Shown here: positions 53,736 to 62,265 of the stretch, piece by piece
How positions within the stretch are numbered: the first letter of the stretch is position 1
Layout: each line of letters opens with the position of its first letter
NCBI RefSeq assembly: GCF_038449125.1
Contig: NZ_CP151800.1
Coordinates: 1,398,406-1,462,405 of the forward strand
DNA length: 64,000 nt
Direction: 5' to 3'
DNA from: Kosakonia sp. BYX6
Lineage (GTDB): Bacteria > Pseudomonadota > Gammaproteobacteria > Enterobacterales > Enterobacteriaceae
Translations under genes and position numbers: made by a program
The notes under the pieces: model-generated
What the model was told of the DNA's origin: nothing
The model's input: the letters and a program-made list of their open reading frames with translations, nothing else
Databases searched by the model: none

Positions 53736-54735
53736 AGCCTATGTGCACATTCGCGATTTACAGGTCGAGTTTCGCCGTGACGGGCAAACCATCAACGCGG
53801 TCAACGGCGTGTCGTTTGAGGTGCGCAAAGGCGAGGTGATGGCGCTGATCGGTGAATCCGGTTCCGGCAAAAGCGTGACGTTGCGCGCGTTGATGCGCCT
53901 GCATCCGCCGAAAAGCAGTTTTCTCAGCGGCACCATGAACGTGGGCGGTGAAGCGGTATTGGCAATGAACGCTCGCCAGTTGCGCCATTATCGCGGCAAA
54001 ACCTGCGCGATGATTTTCCAGGAGCCGTTGCTGGCGTTTGACCCGGTTTACACCGTCGGCCAGCAAATTATGGAAGGGTTGCAACGGCATGAAGGCTTAT
54101 CGCGCAGTGAGGCGAAAGCCCGTGCGCTCGACGCGCTGCGCCAGGTACGCATCCCCAGCCCTGAACGTCGGCTGGAGGCTTACCCGCATGAAATGTCCGG
54201 CGGTATGCGCCAGCGCGCGATGATTGCGCTGGCACTCTCGTGTAACCCGCAATTGTTGCTGGCGGATGAACCGACCACCGCGCTGGATGCCACGGTACAA
54301 ATCCAGATTTTGATCCTGTTGCGCGAACAGCAAAAGCTGCGCGATCTGTCGATTATCTTTGTCACCCACGACATTGGCGCGGCGGTGGAAATTGCCGATC
54401 GTGTCGCGGTGATGTACGCCGGGCGCATTGTTGAAGAAGCGCCGATCGGCGAAATTCTCGCCCGCCCGCGTCACCCTTACACCCGCGTGTTGCTGGGCAG
54501 CCGCCCGAAAGAGGGGCTGAAAAAAGGCGATGCGCTGCACTGTATTCCCGGTTCGCCGCCGGATCTCGCCGCGCTGCCGCCAGGCTGTGCGTTCGCCGCC
54601 CGCTGCCCGCACGCGCAACCGGACTGCACGCAGCAACAACCCATTACCGAACAGGTCGCCGAGCGCCATGTGGTCAGTTGCTACCGCTGGCGTGAATTGT
54701 CGGCCGACATCACACCGCAACAGGCTTATGCCTGA
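53725..54735 (+). CDS. ABC ATPase, DppD/OppD type
   Basis: The 336-residue ATPase shows Walker A GESGSGKSVTLRALM, the signature MSGGMRQRAMIALAL, Walker B LLLADEPTTALD and the switch His in VTHDIGA. The C-terminal domain has the Cys set CAFAARCPHAQPDC. It pairs with the DppF-type gene upstream. The ATG at 53725 follows GAGGAGG (53712-53718); an in-frame start 9 codons upstream overlaps the previous gene further and has no support. Confidence 0.94.
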   Translation: MSPEAYVHIRDLQVEFRRDGQTINAVNGVSFEVRKGEVMALIGESGSGKSVTLRALMRLHPPKSSFLSGTMNVGGEAVLAMNARQLRHYRGKTCAMIFQEPLLAFDPVYTVGQQIMEGLQRHEGLSRSEAKARALDALRQVRIPSPERRLEAYPHEMSGGMRQRAMIALALSCNPQLLLADEPTTALDATVQIQILILLREQQKLRDLSIIFVTHDIGAAVEIADRVAVMYAGRIVEEAPIGEILARPRHPYTRVLLGSRPKEGLKKGDALHCIPGSPPDLAALPPGCAFAARCPHAQPDCTQQQPITEQVAERHVVSCYRWRELSADITPQQAYA

Positions 54736-54749
54736 CCCGAGGAGGTCAT

Positions 54750-55922
54750 ATGCAGGACTCTGCCCGCGCTTTTATGCCTTATCCCATTACCGCCGTACCT
54801 CAGGCGGAAAGTGGCCCACTTTGTGGGTTAACCTTTGCCGCTAAAGATCTGTTTGATGTCGCCGGGTATCCCACCGGCGGCGGCAATCCCCATATTCTCG
54901 CCGCATCCGGCATCAAAACCACCACCGCACCGGCGGTGCAGAAGCTGCTTGATGGCGGCGCACGGTTTATTGGCAAAACCCACACCAGCGAACTGGCCTA
55001 CTCGATGAGCGGCCTGAATATCCATTACGGCACACCGCGCAACGGCGCCGCACCGCTGCGTATTCCTGGCGGTTCGTCGTCCGGTTCGGCGTCGGCGGTT
55101 TCCAATGGCCTGTGCGATATCGCGCTTGGCACCGACACCGGCGGTTCCGTGCGCACGCCTGCCAGCTATTGCGGCCTGTTTGGTCTGCGCCCGACCCACG
55201 GGCGGATTTCGTTGGCCGGTTGCCAGCCGCTGTGCGCCACCATGGACACCTGCGGTTTCTTCGCCCGCACGCCAGAAGCCTTCCGCGCGGCGGCAAGTTG
55301 CCTACTGGGCGCCGACAGCAATGCACCGGACACCATCGAACTGGCCTGCCATGAAAGTTTATTCGCCAGTTTGCCCGATCACAGCCAGCAAGCGTTGTTG
55401 CCGGTACGGGAACAACTCGCCGGGCGCTTTGGTGCCATCACTACGCTGGATGCGCCGCTGCCGGAGCGCGAAGCCGCGTATATGGCGTTTCGCCAAATTC
55501 AGGGTTATGAAGCCTGGCAAGCGCAGGGCAAAAATATCGAAGAACTGGGTATGCAACTGGGGCCGGATGTCGCCGAGCGTTTCGCCTGGGGCAGCGCAGT
55601 GACCGACGCGCAGTTCGAAGCGGCGTGCCGCGTGCGCGAAGAATTCACCGCCTGGTGGCAGGAACAGCTTGGCAACCGCATCCTGGTGCTACCGACAGTA
55701 CCGGATATCGCGCCGCTGTTAAGCGCCACCCCGGAAGAGATCGAAGTGACGCGCCGTATCTCCCACGATCTGCTGTTGATTGCCGTGCTGACGCGCCGCC
55801 CGCAGATCAACATTCCGGTCACCAGCCTCAACGGCGCGCCGCTCGGCATTTCACTGCTTGGCCCGTGCGGCAGCGACGCTTTACTGGTCGAGATGGCCAC
55901 CACTTTTATGCAGGGAGAATAA
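54750..55922 (+). CDS. Amidase-signature hydrolase (AMI1/PRK08310-like)
   Basis: This cytoplasmic amidase has no signal peptide. It is 390 residues, shorter than GatA-type amidases because the usual N-terminal helical part is missing. The catalytic triad is visible: Lys32 in TFAAKDLFDVAGYPTGGGNP, cis-Ser109 in PGGSSSGSASAV, and nucleophile Ser133 in GTDTGGSVRTPASYCG. The closest match I remember for the motif set and length is plant AMI1, an indole-3-acetamide amidohydrolase, and bacterial proteins of the PRK08310 group; this is recall, not a search. It follows the importer ATPase by 14 bases with GAGGAGG, and is followed by a carbamoylase, so all seven genes form one operon. Likely role: release of ammonia from an imported amide. 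Confidence 0.88.
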   Translation: MQDSARAFMPYPITAVPQAESGPLCGLTFAAKDLFDVAGYPTGGGNPHILAASGIKTTTAPAVQKLLDGGARFIGKTHTSELAYSMSGLNIHYGTPRNGAAPLRIPGGSSSGSASAVSNGLCDIALGTDTGGSVRTPASYCGLFGLRPTHGRISLAGCQPLCATMDTCGFFARTPEAFRAAASCLLGADSNAPDTIELACHESLFASLPDHSQQALLPVREQLAGRFGAITTLDAPLPEREAAYMAFRQIQGYEAWQAQGKNIEELGMQLGPDVAERFAWGSAVTDAQFEAACRVREEFTAWWQEQLGNRILVLPTVPDIAPLLSATPEEIEVTRRISHDLLLIAVLTRRPQINIPVTSLNGAPLGISLLGPCGSDALLVEMATTFMQGE

Positions 55923-55923
55923 G

Positions 55924-57192
55924 ATGACCAGCGATGTTCTCAACAGCGATGCACAAACACTGGCTGACTGCCGTATCAACGGCGAGCGGCTGTGGGATTC
56001 CTTAATGGAACTGGCCAAAATTGGCGCCACGCCGAAAGGCGGCTGCTGTCGCCTGACCTTAACGGATCTCGACCGCCAGGGGCGCGATCTGGTGATCGGC
56101 TGGGGCAAAGCCGCCGGGCTGAGTATCACCATCGATAAAATCGGCAATGTCTTTATGCGCCGCGAAGGGCGCAACCCGAACCTGCCGCCGGTAGTAGCGG
56201 GCAGCCATATCGATACCCAACCGACCGGCGGTAAATTTGACGGCAACTTCGGTGTGCTCGCCGCGTTGGAAGTGGTGCGCACGCTCAATGATTTGCAAAT
56301 TGAGACCGAAGCGCCCGTCGAAGTGGTGTTCTGGACCAACGAAGAAGGCTCGCGCTTTGTGCCGGTGATGATGGGGTCAGGCGTTTTCGCCGGGGTGTTC
56401 CCGCTGGAGAAAACCTACGCCGCGACCGACACCGATGGCAAAACCGTGTTGCAGGAACTGGAAAAGATTGGTTACGTTGGCCCGCAAACGCCGGGCGATC
56501 ATCCGATTGCGGCCTATTTTGAAGCGCATATCGAACAGGGGCCGATTCTGGAAGAAGAGGAAAAAGTGATTGGCGTGGTACAGGGCGTGCTCGGTATCCG
56601 CTGGTATGACTGCACCGTTACGGGGATGGAATCCCACGCCGGACCAACGCCGATGCACTTGCGTCAGGACGCGTTGCAGGTCGCCACGCGCATTATGCAA
56701 GAAGTGGTGGCGATTGCCGGGCGCAGCGAGCAAGGGCGCGGCACGGTTGGCATGGTGCAGGTGCACCCGAATAGCCGCAACGTGGTGCCGGGCGAAGTGA
56801 AATTCTCGGTTGATATGCGCAATATCAGCGATGCGGCGGTGGATTTGATGGACGCACAATTACAGGCTTTCATTGAAACGGTTGTGCAGGAGAGCGGGCT
56901 TAGCGTGAAACTGGAGCAGGTCAGCCATTTTTCAGCCGTGCCGTTTGACACAGATTGCCAGCGCGCTATTGCCCGCGCCGCGCAGCAACTGGGTTACCCG
57001 TCGCGCCCGATTGTTTCCGGTGCCGGGCATGACGCGGTGTACATGAGCTATCTCGCGCCGACCGGGATGATCTTTATTCCTTGCAAAGACGGCATCAGCC
57101 ATAACGAGATTGAATATTCCTCCCCCGAACACGTCACCGCCGGCGCCAATGTGCTGTTACAAGTGGTGATGGAATACGCGAAAGTAGGCTAA
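55924..57192 (+). CDS. Hydantoinase/carbamoylase-family amidohydrolase (M20)
   Basis: The 422-residue enzyme belongs to the M20 carbamoylase group, which includes N-carbamoyl-L-amino-acid hydrolase, beta-ureidopropionase and allantoate amidohydrolase (AllC). Metal ligands are visible in AGSHIDTQPTGGKFDGNFG (His95, Asp97 and Asp106), TNEEGSRF (Glu140-Glu141), and FEAHIEQGPILE (His202); the last ligand is in DGISHNEIEYSS near the C-terminus. The lid domain includes SHAGPTPMHLRQDA. The ATG at 55924 follows the amidase stop by one base, so translation is coupled. A longer in-frame reading into the amidase is unsupported. The exact substrate is undecided: carbamoyl-amino acid, ureido acid or allantoate-like. 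Confidence 0.9.
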   Translation: MTSDVLNSDAQTLADCRINGERLWDSLMELAKIGATPKGGCCRLTLTDLDRQGRDLVIGWGKAAGLSITIDKIGNVFMRREGRNPNLPPVVAGSHIDTQPTGGKFDGNFGVLAALEVVRTLNDLQIETEAPVEVVFWTNEEGSRFVPVMMGSGVFAGVFPLEKTYAATDTDGKTVLQELEKIGYVGPQTPGDHPIAAYFEAHIEQGPILEEEEKVIGVVQGVLGIRWYDCTVTGMESHAGPTPMHLRQDALQVATRIMQEVVAIAGRSEQGRGTVGMVQVHPNSRNVVPGEVKFSVDMRNISDAAVDLMDAQLQAFIETVVQESGLSVKLEQVSHFSAVPFDTDCQRAIARAAQQLGYPSRPIVSGAGHDAVYMSYLAPTGMIFIPCKDGISHNEIEYSSPEHVTAGANVLLQVVMEYAKVG

Positions 57193-57197
57193 ACCAC

Positions 57198-57217
57198 CCT
57201 CTCCCGCAGGGGAGAGG
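57198..57217. terminator. Hairpin between the convergent hydrolase and MocR genes
   Basis: CCTCTCCC (57198-57205) and GGGGAGAGG (57209-57217) form a tight stem with a 3-base loop. There is no T-run on either side, so it may be an RNA-stabilising or Rho-type end instead of a true intrinsic terminator. Confidence 0.5.
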
Positions 57218-57220
57218 CTG

Positions 57221-58693
57221 TTAACAAAGCTGCGCCAGTTGTCCGCGCAGCACTTCGACACCCGGTGCAATCGCTTCCGGGTTGATGGCGTGAAAACCCA
57301 TGCGAAAGAAGTTTTCCGGCGGCGCGGCGTCAAGAAAATGCCGCGCGCCCGGCTCAATCAACACACCTGCATGGGCGGCGCGCCAGGTCAGTTGCTGGGT
57401 GCTGATGTGCTCCGGCGTGCGCAGCCAGAACGCGTTGGCATGTTCGCTGCCCGCCATGGTTTGGCACTCCGGCAAATAGGTGCGTAACGCGTTGTGCAGG
57501 CAATCCCAGCGGCGGGCGGAATCGTCGTGGTAGCGGCGCAAATGGGTTTCGTAGTGGCCCTGGGCGAGAAAGTGCGCCATTTGGTATTGAATATTGGTTG
57601 GCGGATGGCGATAGACCAGGCGGCGCAGGGCGCGCGCTTCATCAATGATTTCCGGTGCGGCGACCATAAACCCAAGCCGCAAGCCGGGCGACAGCGCTTT
57701 TGACAGGCTGCTGACATAAATCACCCGCCCACTGCGATCGTTGGCTTTCAACGCCGGAAGCGGGTTTTGCATAAAGTTACTTTCCGAGTCGTAATCATCC
57801 TCAATCACCACCGCGTCGTGGCGCGCGGCATAATCCAGCAACTGCGTGCGGCGCGCTTTGCTCATCGTCACGCCCGTCGGCACCTGGTGACCCGGCGTCA
57901 CATAGTAGTAATCGCACGGTGTTTCATTCAGCACCAAACCTTCGTCATCCACCGCGTGCGGCACAATTTGCGTGTCGCTCAATAAAAAGGTGTTAATGGC
58001 TTCGCGAAAACCGGGGTTCTCGACCGCCACACGCGTCGTGCGTGACATCAACAGGCGCGTCAGCAAATAGAGCGCGTTTTGCGAACCGAGGGTTATCAAA
58101 ATCTCGTCGGGCGCGGCGACAATCCCGCGTTTGGGCAGCACGCGCGTGCGGATCTGCTCAATCAACATCGGCACATCCTGATCGATATGATCGACCACCC
58201 AGGCCGGGTCGCGCACGCCGCCGTGCAACCAGTTAGCCGCTGCGCGCCAGGTGACCAGCGGGAATTGCTGCGTGTTGGGCTGGCCGTAAATAAACGGGTA
58301 GCGATAGTGCATCCAGCCGGCGGGTTTAAGGATCGACTCCTGCTGGCTGGGGGTGATTTTCAGGCGGTTGCCCCACTGTGGTGCAAGGCTTTCGCTTTCA
58401 GGTGCAGGCGCGGCGTTTTGCCCGCCGCTAAAACCGGTCGAATAATAATCCGGGTGCAGGTAATAACCGCTGCGCGGGCGGCTCAGCAGGTAGCCTTCGT
58501 TGACCAGGCTTTCGAATACCAGCGCGGTGGTATTGCGCGAGACATTGAGCTGGCTGGCGAGCTGTCGACACGAGGGCAGGGGAGTGTCGGCGGGGAAAAT
58601 ACCGCTCAGAATGGCGTTGATTAGCGATTCACGCACTTGCTCTTGCAACCCGCGCTGACCATCAAAATTCACATTCAGTAGATGACGAATCAT
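57221..58693 (-). CDS. MocR/GntR-family transcription regulator with aminotransferase-like domain
   Basis: The 490-residue product has a GntR winged helix (about 12-78, LASQLNVSRNTTALVFESLVNEGYLLS). A type I aminotransferase-like domain (about 120-490) follows, with the PLP lysine Lys332 in SSLSKALSPGLRLGF and PGHQVPTGVTMS. This is the MocR layout of PdxR, GabR and EhuR. Such regulators sense an amino acid or a PLP adduct and often act on a divergent gene. Here the divergent operon is the polar-amino-acid importer starting at 58928. The start is the ATG at 58691-58693 with GAGGAG before it; a longer reading adds 16 residues. It converges on the hydrolase operon. Confidence 0.93.
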   Translation of the reverse strand: MIRHLLNVNFDGQRGLQEQVRESLINAILSGIFPADTPLPSCRQLASQLNVSRNTTALVFESLVNEGYLLSRPRSGYYLHPDYYSTGFSGGQNAAPAPESESLAPQWGNRLKITPSQQESILKPAGWMHYRYPFIYGQPNTQQFPLVTWRAAANWLHGGVRDPAWVVDHIDQDVPMLIEQIRTRVLPKRGIVAAPDEILITLGSQNALYLLTRLLMSRTTRVAVENPGFREAINTFLLSDTQIVPHAVDDEGLVLNETPCDYYYVTPGHQVPTGVTMSKARRTQLLDYAARHDAVVIEDDYDSESNFMQNPLPALKANDRSGRVIYVSSLSKALSPGLRLGFMVAAPEIIDEARALRRLVYRHPPTNIQYQMAHFLAQGHYETHLRRYHDDSARRWDCLHNALRTYLPECQTMAGSEHANAFWLRTPEHISTQQLTWRAAHAGVLIEPGARHFLDAAPPENFFRMGFHAINPEAIAPGVEVLRGQLAQLC

Positions 58694-58853
58694 GCTGCAC
58701 TCCTCTGGATATATCGCTCTTTTAAATGGAGCAAATTCCATACCAGCTTCCTGGCAACTGACACAAAGATTAGCAAAATCTGGCTCTATTCAGAAAAGCG
58801 CAAGGCTCCCTATTGTAAAAACGCAGTCACAAAAACCGAACGACTTAGCGTTT

Positions 58854-58869
58854 CGGCATATATCTTGCA
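58854..58869 (+). promoter_or_regulatory. Sigma-54 promoter of the polar-amino-acid importer operon
   Basis: CGGCATATATCTTGCA matches TGGCAC-N5-TTGCA at all but two positions, with GG (58855-58856) and GC (58867-58868) at the required spacing. It lies 58 bases before the binding-protein start in the region divergent from the MocR gene. Confidence 0.82.
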
Positions 58870-58927
58870 AAGCTTCCAGCACACCTGGGATATTCCGGTC
58901 TGGCACATTAAATAAGGGTGGAGAGAG

Positions 58928-59776
58928 ATGAAAAAAGTATTCGGCAAATATTGTCTTGCGGCCATGATCTCTTTGGCATTTTCCTTACACGCAGTAGCAG
59001 CGGATTTACCTGAAATCGAAAAAACCGGCACGATGAAAGTCGCGACCGAAGATGACTACGCACCGTTTAACTTTATGAACAACGGCCAGACGGATGGTTT
59101 CAATAAGGACATGCTCGAAGAATTGCGCAAATATGCGAAATTCAACATCAACCAAAGTATTTTGCCGTGGACCGGCTTACTCGCCGCGGTTTCAACTGGT
59201 CAATATGATATGGCGCTGACCGGCGCGGTGATTACCGATGAACGTCTCAACGTATTTAATTTCACGCCACCATGGGCCTCCGCGCAGCATTATTTCGTGA
59301 AGCGCGCCGATGAGAAGGGATTAAATACCATTGCCGAACTCAGCGGTAAAAAAGTCGGCGTGCAGGCGGGCAGCGCATTGCTGGCACGTTTGCCGGAATT
59401 AAAAGCGATGCTCGAAAAAGAGGGCGGCAAACTTGGCCCGGTGGTGGAATATCAATCCTACCCGGAAGCCTATGCTGATCTTGCCAACAAACGCGTCGAT
59501 TACGTGATTAACGTGGTTATCTCGGTTAACGATCTGGTGAAAGCCAAACCGAAAGTGTTTGCCAAAGGGCTGGCGGTTTCTGGTCCAGGTTACATGGCGT
59601 GGCCGATCCCGAAAAACTCGCCGGAACTGCTGAAGTTCATGACCGGGTTTATGAATCACCTGACCGAAACCGGCAAGCTGGCGGAGTTGCAGAAAAAATG
59701 GTTTGGCGAAACCTACACGCTGCCGAAAGAGCCGATCACCAGCGCCGATCAGTTCCACAAATTGGCCGGTATTTAA
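58928..59776 (+). CDS. Polar-amino-acid ABC binding protein (family 3)
   Basis: The 282-residue product has a signal peptide (GKYCLAAMISLAFSLHAVAA) and an SBP_bac_3 fold: VATEDDYAPFNFMNNGQTDGFNKDML at the N-terminus, LTGAVITDERLNVFNFTPPW and GKKVGVQAGSALL. These are the ligand-pocket signatures of periplasmic amino-acid-binding proteins; the residue that salts the alpha-carboxylate, Arg in DERLNVF, is present. Tyr/Trp-lined YAPFNF differs from HisJ and GlnH. The ligand cannot be named. It starts a four-gene operon with two permeases and an ATPase. Confidence 0.93.
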   Translation: MKKVFGKYCLAAMISLAFSLHAVAADLPEIEKTGTMKVATEDDYAPFNFMNNGQTDGFNKDMLEELRKYAKFNINQSILPWTGLLAAVSTGQYDMALTGAVITDERLNVFNFTPPWASAQHYFVKRADEKGLNTIAELSGKKVGVQAGSALLARLPELKAMLEKEGGKLGPVVEYQSYPEAYADLANKRVDYVINVVISVNDLVKAKPKVFAKGLAVSGPGYMAWPIPKNSPELLKFMTGFMNHLTETGKLAELQKKWFGETYTLPKEPITSADQFHKLAGI

Positions 59777-59832
59777 CTGGTTTATAAGCAAAACGCGGCG
59801 GGCAACCGCCGCCCGTGTTAACAGGAGGGCAC

Positions 59833-60474
59833 ATGGACTTAATCTCATGGCAGTTACTGATTGAAGGCGCATGGACGACCCTCTGGATCTCCGGCGTGGC
59901 CATTGCCTTCGGGGTGGTCATCGGCCTGGTTATCGCGTTTATCCGCATGATGAAGATCCCCTTTGTCGACCAGGTGCTGGTGGTCTATATCAGCCTCGCG
60001 CGGGCCACGCCGCTGGTGACGCTGGTGCTGTTTCTGTTTTTATCCCTGCCGACGCTCGGCATCAATCTGGATAAAACCCTGGCGGCGATTGTCGCCCTGA
60101 CGCTGAACACCTCGGCGTTTAACGCGGAAATCTGGCGCAACGCGTTTCGCAATTTCCCGCGTGAACAGCGGGAAGCGGCGGAATCGGTCGGCATGCGGCG
60201 CTGGACCTATTTCCGGCACATCATGCTGCCGCAAATGTGGATTGAAAGCCTGCCTGCGCTGGTCAACGAAATGTCGTTTTTGATTAAAGGCAGCCCGGCG
60301 ATTGCGGTGATTGGCGTGGTGGATTTAACGCGTGTCACCAACCGTATTTCCTCGGTGACCTATGAACCGTTATCACCGATCCTCGCCGCCGCGTTGTTGT
60401 ACGTCATTATTATCGGCCTGTTGTTGAAGTTGCAGGGCGTGGCGGAACGTAAAGCGAAGCGCCTGGCGCGATAA
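59833..60474 (+). CDS. Polar-amino-acid ABC permease (HisM/HisQ type), first
   Basis: The 213-residue inner-membrane permease has an N-terminal helix (LLIEGAWTTLWISGVAIAFGVVIGLVIAF), and ARATPLVTLVLFLFLSLPTLG. The EAA coupling loop reads QREAAESVGMRRWTYFRHIMLPQM. Start at the ATG of 59833, after AGGAGG. It is 56 bases after the binding-protein gene. Confidence 0.93.
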   Translation: MDLISWQLLIEGAWTTLWISGVAIAFGVVIGLVIAFIRMMKIPFVDQVLVVYISLARATPLVTLVLFLFLSLPTLGINLDKTLAAIVALTLNTSAFNAEIWRNAFRNFPREQREAAESVGMRRWTYFRHIMLPQMWIESLPALVNEMSFLIKGSPAIAVIGVVDLTRVTNRISSVTYEPLSPILAAALLYVIIIGLLLKLQGVAERKAKRLAR

Positions 60475-60489
60475 AAAGGCGGAGGAATT

Positions 60490-61155
60490 ATGAGTCAATG
60501 GGGAATTATCTGGGCGGCGCGCGAGAGCTTTTTTAACGGCTTTATCGCGACGCTTGAGCTGTTTATTATCGCCGCCGTGGTGGGGTTATTGATTGGCGTG
60601 GTTCTGTGCTACGTCATGGAATATCAAAACCGCTTTGTTAACCGGGTGATTATTGCCTTCGTTAGCCTGATGCGCGCGGTGCCGTTTTTAATTCTGGCGT
60701 ACCTGCTTTATTACGGCTTGCCGCAAATTGGCATTAGCATGGAAGCATGGACAGCAGGTTTATTGTCGCTGGTGATATATCACGGTGCCTACTTCTTTGA
60801 AATATTGCGCAGCCAGCGGCGTATATTTTCCGCCGGTTATATTGAGGCTGCGGTATCGCAAGGGTTTTCGCGCTATAAAATTTTCCTGCGGATTATTCTG
60901 CCCAATATCGTTTCATCAGCGCTGCCGCTGATGGGTAACCAGTTGATTATTTGCCTGAAGGACACCGCGTTTCTGTGCATTATTACCGTGCAGGAGATCA
61001 CCGCCGCCGCCAATAGTGTGCAATCGACCTACTTTATTCCGTTTAACGCCTTTATTGTCGCTATTGCGCTGTACTGGGGCGTCAGCATTCTGCTGGAGTT
61101 GCTGATTAAGCGGTTGAGCCATTACGGTACGAAAAGAGGAATGACCCATGCCTGA
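60490..61155 (+). CDS. Polar-amino-acid ABC permease (HisM/HisQ type), second
   Basis: The 221-residue permease is homologous to the preceding one. The first helix is ATLELFIIAAVVGLLIGVVLCYVM and the EAA loop is IEAAVSQGFSRYKIFLRIILPNI. LMRAVPFLILAYLLYYGLP is a family motif. It overlaps the ATPase gene by 8 bases. The start has GGAGG 5 bases upstream. Confidence 0.93.
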   Translation: MSQWGIIWAARESFFNGFIATLELFIIAAVVGLLIGVVLCYVMEYQNRFVNRVIIAFVSLMRAVPFLILAYLLYYGLPQIGISMEAWTAGLLSLVIYHGAYFFEILRSQRRIFSAGYIEAAVSQGFSRYKIFLRIILPNIVSSALPLMGNQLIICLKDTAFLCIITVQEITAAANSVQSTYFIPFNAFIVAIALYWGVSILLELLIKRLSHYGTKRGMTHA

Positions 61156-61909
61156 AGCAAGCGCGGTAAGTATCAAAAATCTGTCCAAGCAGTTCGATAA
61201 CGTCGAAGTGCTGCGCGACATCAATTTGACGGTGGAAAAGGGCACGGTGGTCAGCATTCTCGGTTCGTCCGGTTCCGGTAAATCGACATTGTTGCGTTGC
61301 ATGAACTGGCTGGAGCAACCGGATCGCGGCGAAGTGCGCATCAGCGGGCAGCGCATCGGCGTGGATGAAAAAACCGGCAAGGCGATGTCGCACAAAGATC
61401 TTTCGCACATTCGTGAGCGCGTGGGCATGGTGTTTCAGAGCTTCAACCTGTGGCCGCATTTAACGGTGCAGCAAAACGTCAGCGAAGCGCTGGTGCATGT
61501 CAAAGGCATGAAGCGTGAACTGGCGAATGAAACGGCGCGTCGGCAACTGGAAAAAGTCGGCATGGGCCATAAAGCGGATGTCTACCCGATTACGCTTTCC
61601 GGCGGGCAGAAACAGCGTGTGGCGATTGCCCGTTCGCTGGCGATGTCGCCGGAAGTGATCCTGTTCGATGAACCGACCTCGGCGCTCGATCCAGAACTGG
61701 TGAACGAAGTGCTCGGCGTAATGAAAGATCTGGCCGCCGAAGGCTACACAATGGTGGTGGTCACCCACGAAATGGAGTTTGCCCGCCAGGTTTCCGATCA
61801 GGTGGTGTTTCTGGAAAAGGGGTTGCTGATTGAGCAAGCATCCCCGGAAAAGTTCTTCACCAACCCGGACTCAGATCGGGTGCGCAAGTTTTTGCAGTCC
61901 AGCCGCTAA
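61148..61909 (+). CDS. Polar-amino-acid ABC ATPase
   Basis: The 253-residue ATPase shows Walker A GSSGSGKSTLLRCMNWLE, the Q-loop VFQSFNLWPHLT, the signature [15 protein letters not shown], Walker B VILFDEPTSALDPELV and the His switch VTHEMEFA. These are the hallmarks of GlnQ/HisP-type subunits. It ends the operon; no terminator is evident, and the GGDEF-tail remnant begins about 34 bases beyond it on the other strand. Confidence 0.95.
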   Translation: MPEASAVSIKNLSKQFDNVEVLRDINLTVEKGTVVSILGSSGSGKSTLLRCMNWLEQPDRGEVRISGQRIGVDEKTGKAMSHKDLSHIRERVGMVFQSFNLWPHLTVQQNVSEALVHVKGMKRELANETARRQLEKVGMGHKADVYPITLSGGQKQRVAIARSLAMSPEVILFDEPTSALDPELVNEVLGVMKDLAAEGYTMVVVTHEMEFARQVSDQVVFLEKGLLIEQASPEKFFTNPDSDRVRKFLQSSR

Positions 61910-61942
61910 ATTTCCTCTTTTTCGGCACAGGAAGAGAGGGCA

Positions 61943-62054
61943 TCAGCGCGACAACATCGTGGCGCTGTTGTGTTTCATCTGCGGGCGAAAGAAATCGTCA
62001 TGCAGCGCCACCTGGTTTCGCCCGCCTCTTTTCGCGTTATACAGCGCGGTATGG
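61943..62054 (-). pseudogene. C-terminal remnant of a GGDEF (diguanylate cyclase) gene
   Basis: Read on the minus strand from 62053, the frame gives HTALYNAKRGGRNQVALHDD, then about 17 more residues to a stop at 61943-61945. ALYNAKRGGRNQV is the classical end of a GGDEF domain. Everything before it, including the GGDEF active site, is missing, and the plus-strand toxin remnant begins at the same junction. It cannot be functional. Confidence 0.78.
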
Positions 62055-62055
62055 C

Positions 62056-62265
62056 TTGTTCGAAATCAGAACGATGGGAACGGACATCGCTCGCGGGCTT
62101 TACATTTATCAAAAAGGGAAAAATATCTACCTGCTGAGAGTTTTTATCAAGCAAACGCAGAAAACTCCGTCCGGTGAGATAACGCTCGCTTTTGCAAGAT
62201 TAAAGGAGATGCTCAATGAAAAAACACGAAAGGTGTCGCATGGGAAAGCGTTCGGGCTGAATTGA
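62056..62265 (+). pseudogene. N-truncated RelE/HigB (Gp49)-type toxin remnant
   Basis: The frame reads LFEIRTMGTDIARGLYIYQK and on to VFIKQTQKTPSGEIT...ARLKEML. These are the central and C-terminal motifs of phage-derived Gp49-like RelE toxins. The N-terminal 40 to 50 residues that a full toxin would need are absent, and no ATG or ribosome-binding sequence precedes the frame (a TTG would be the only start). The last part of the frame runs into the antitoxin start. I judge it inactive. Confidence 0.72.
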
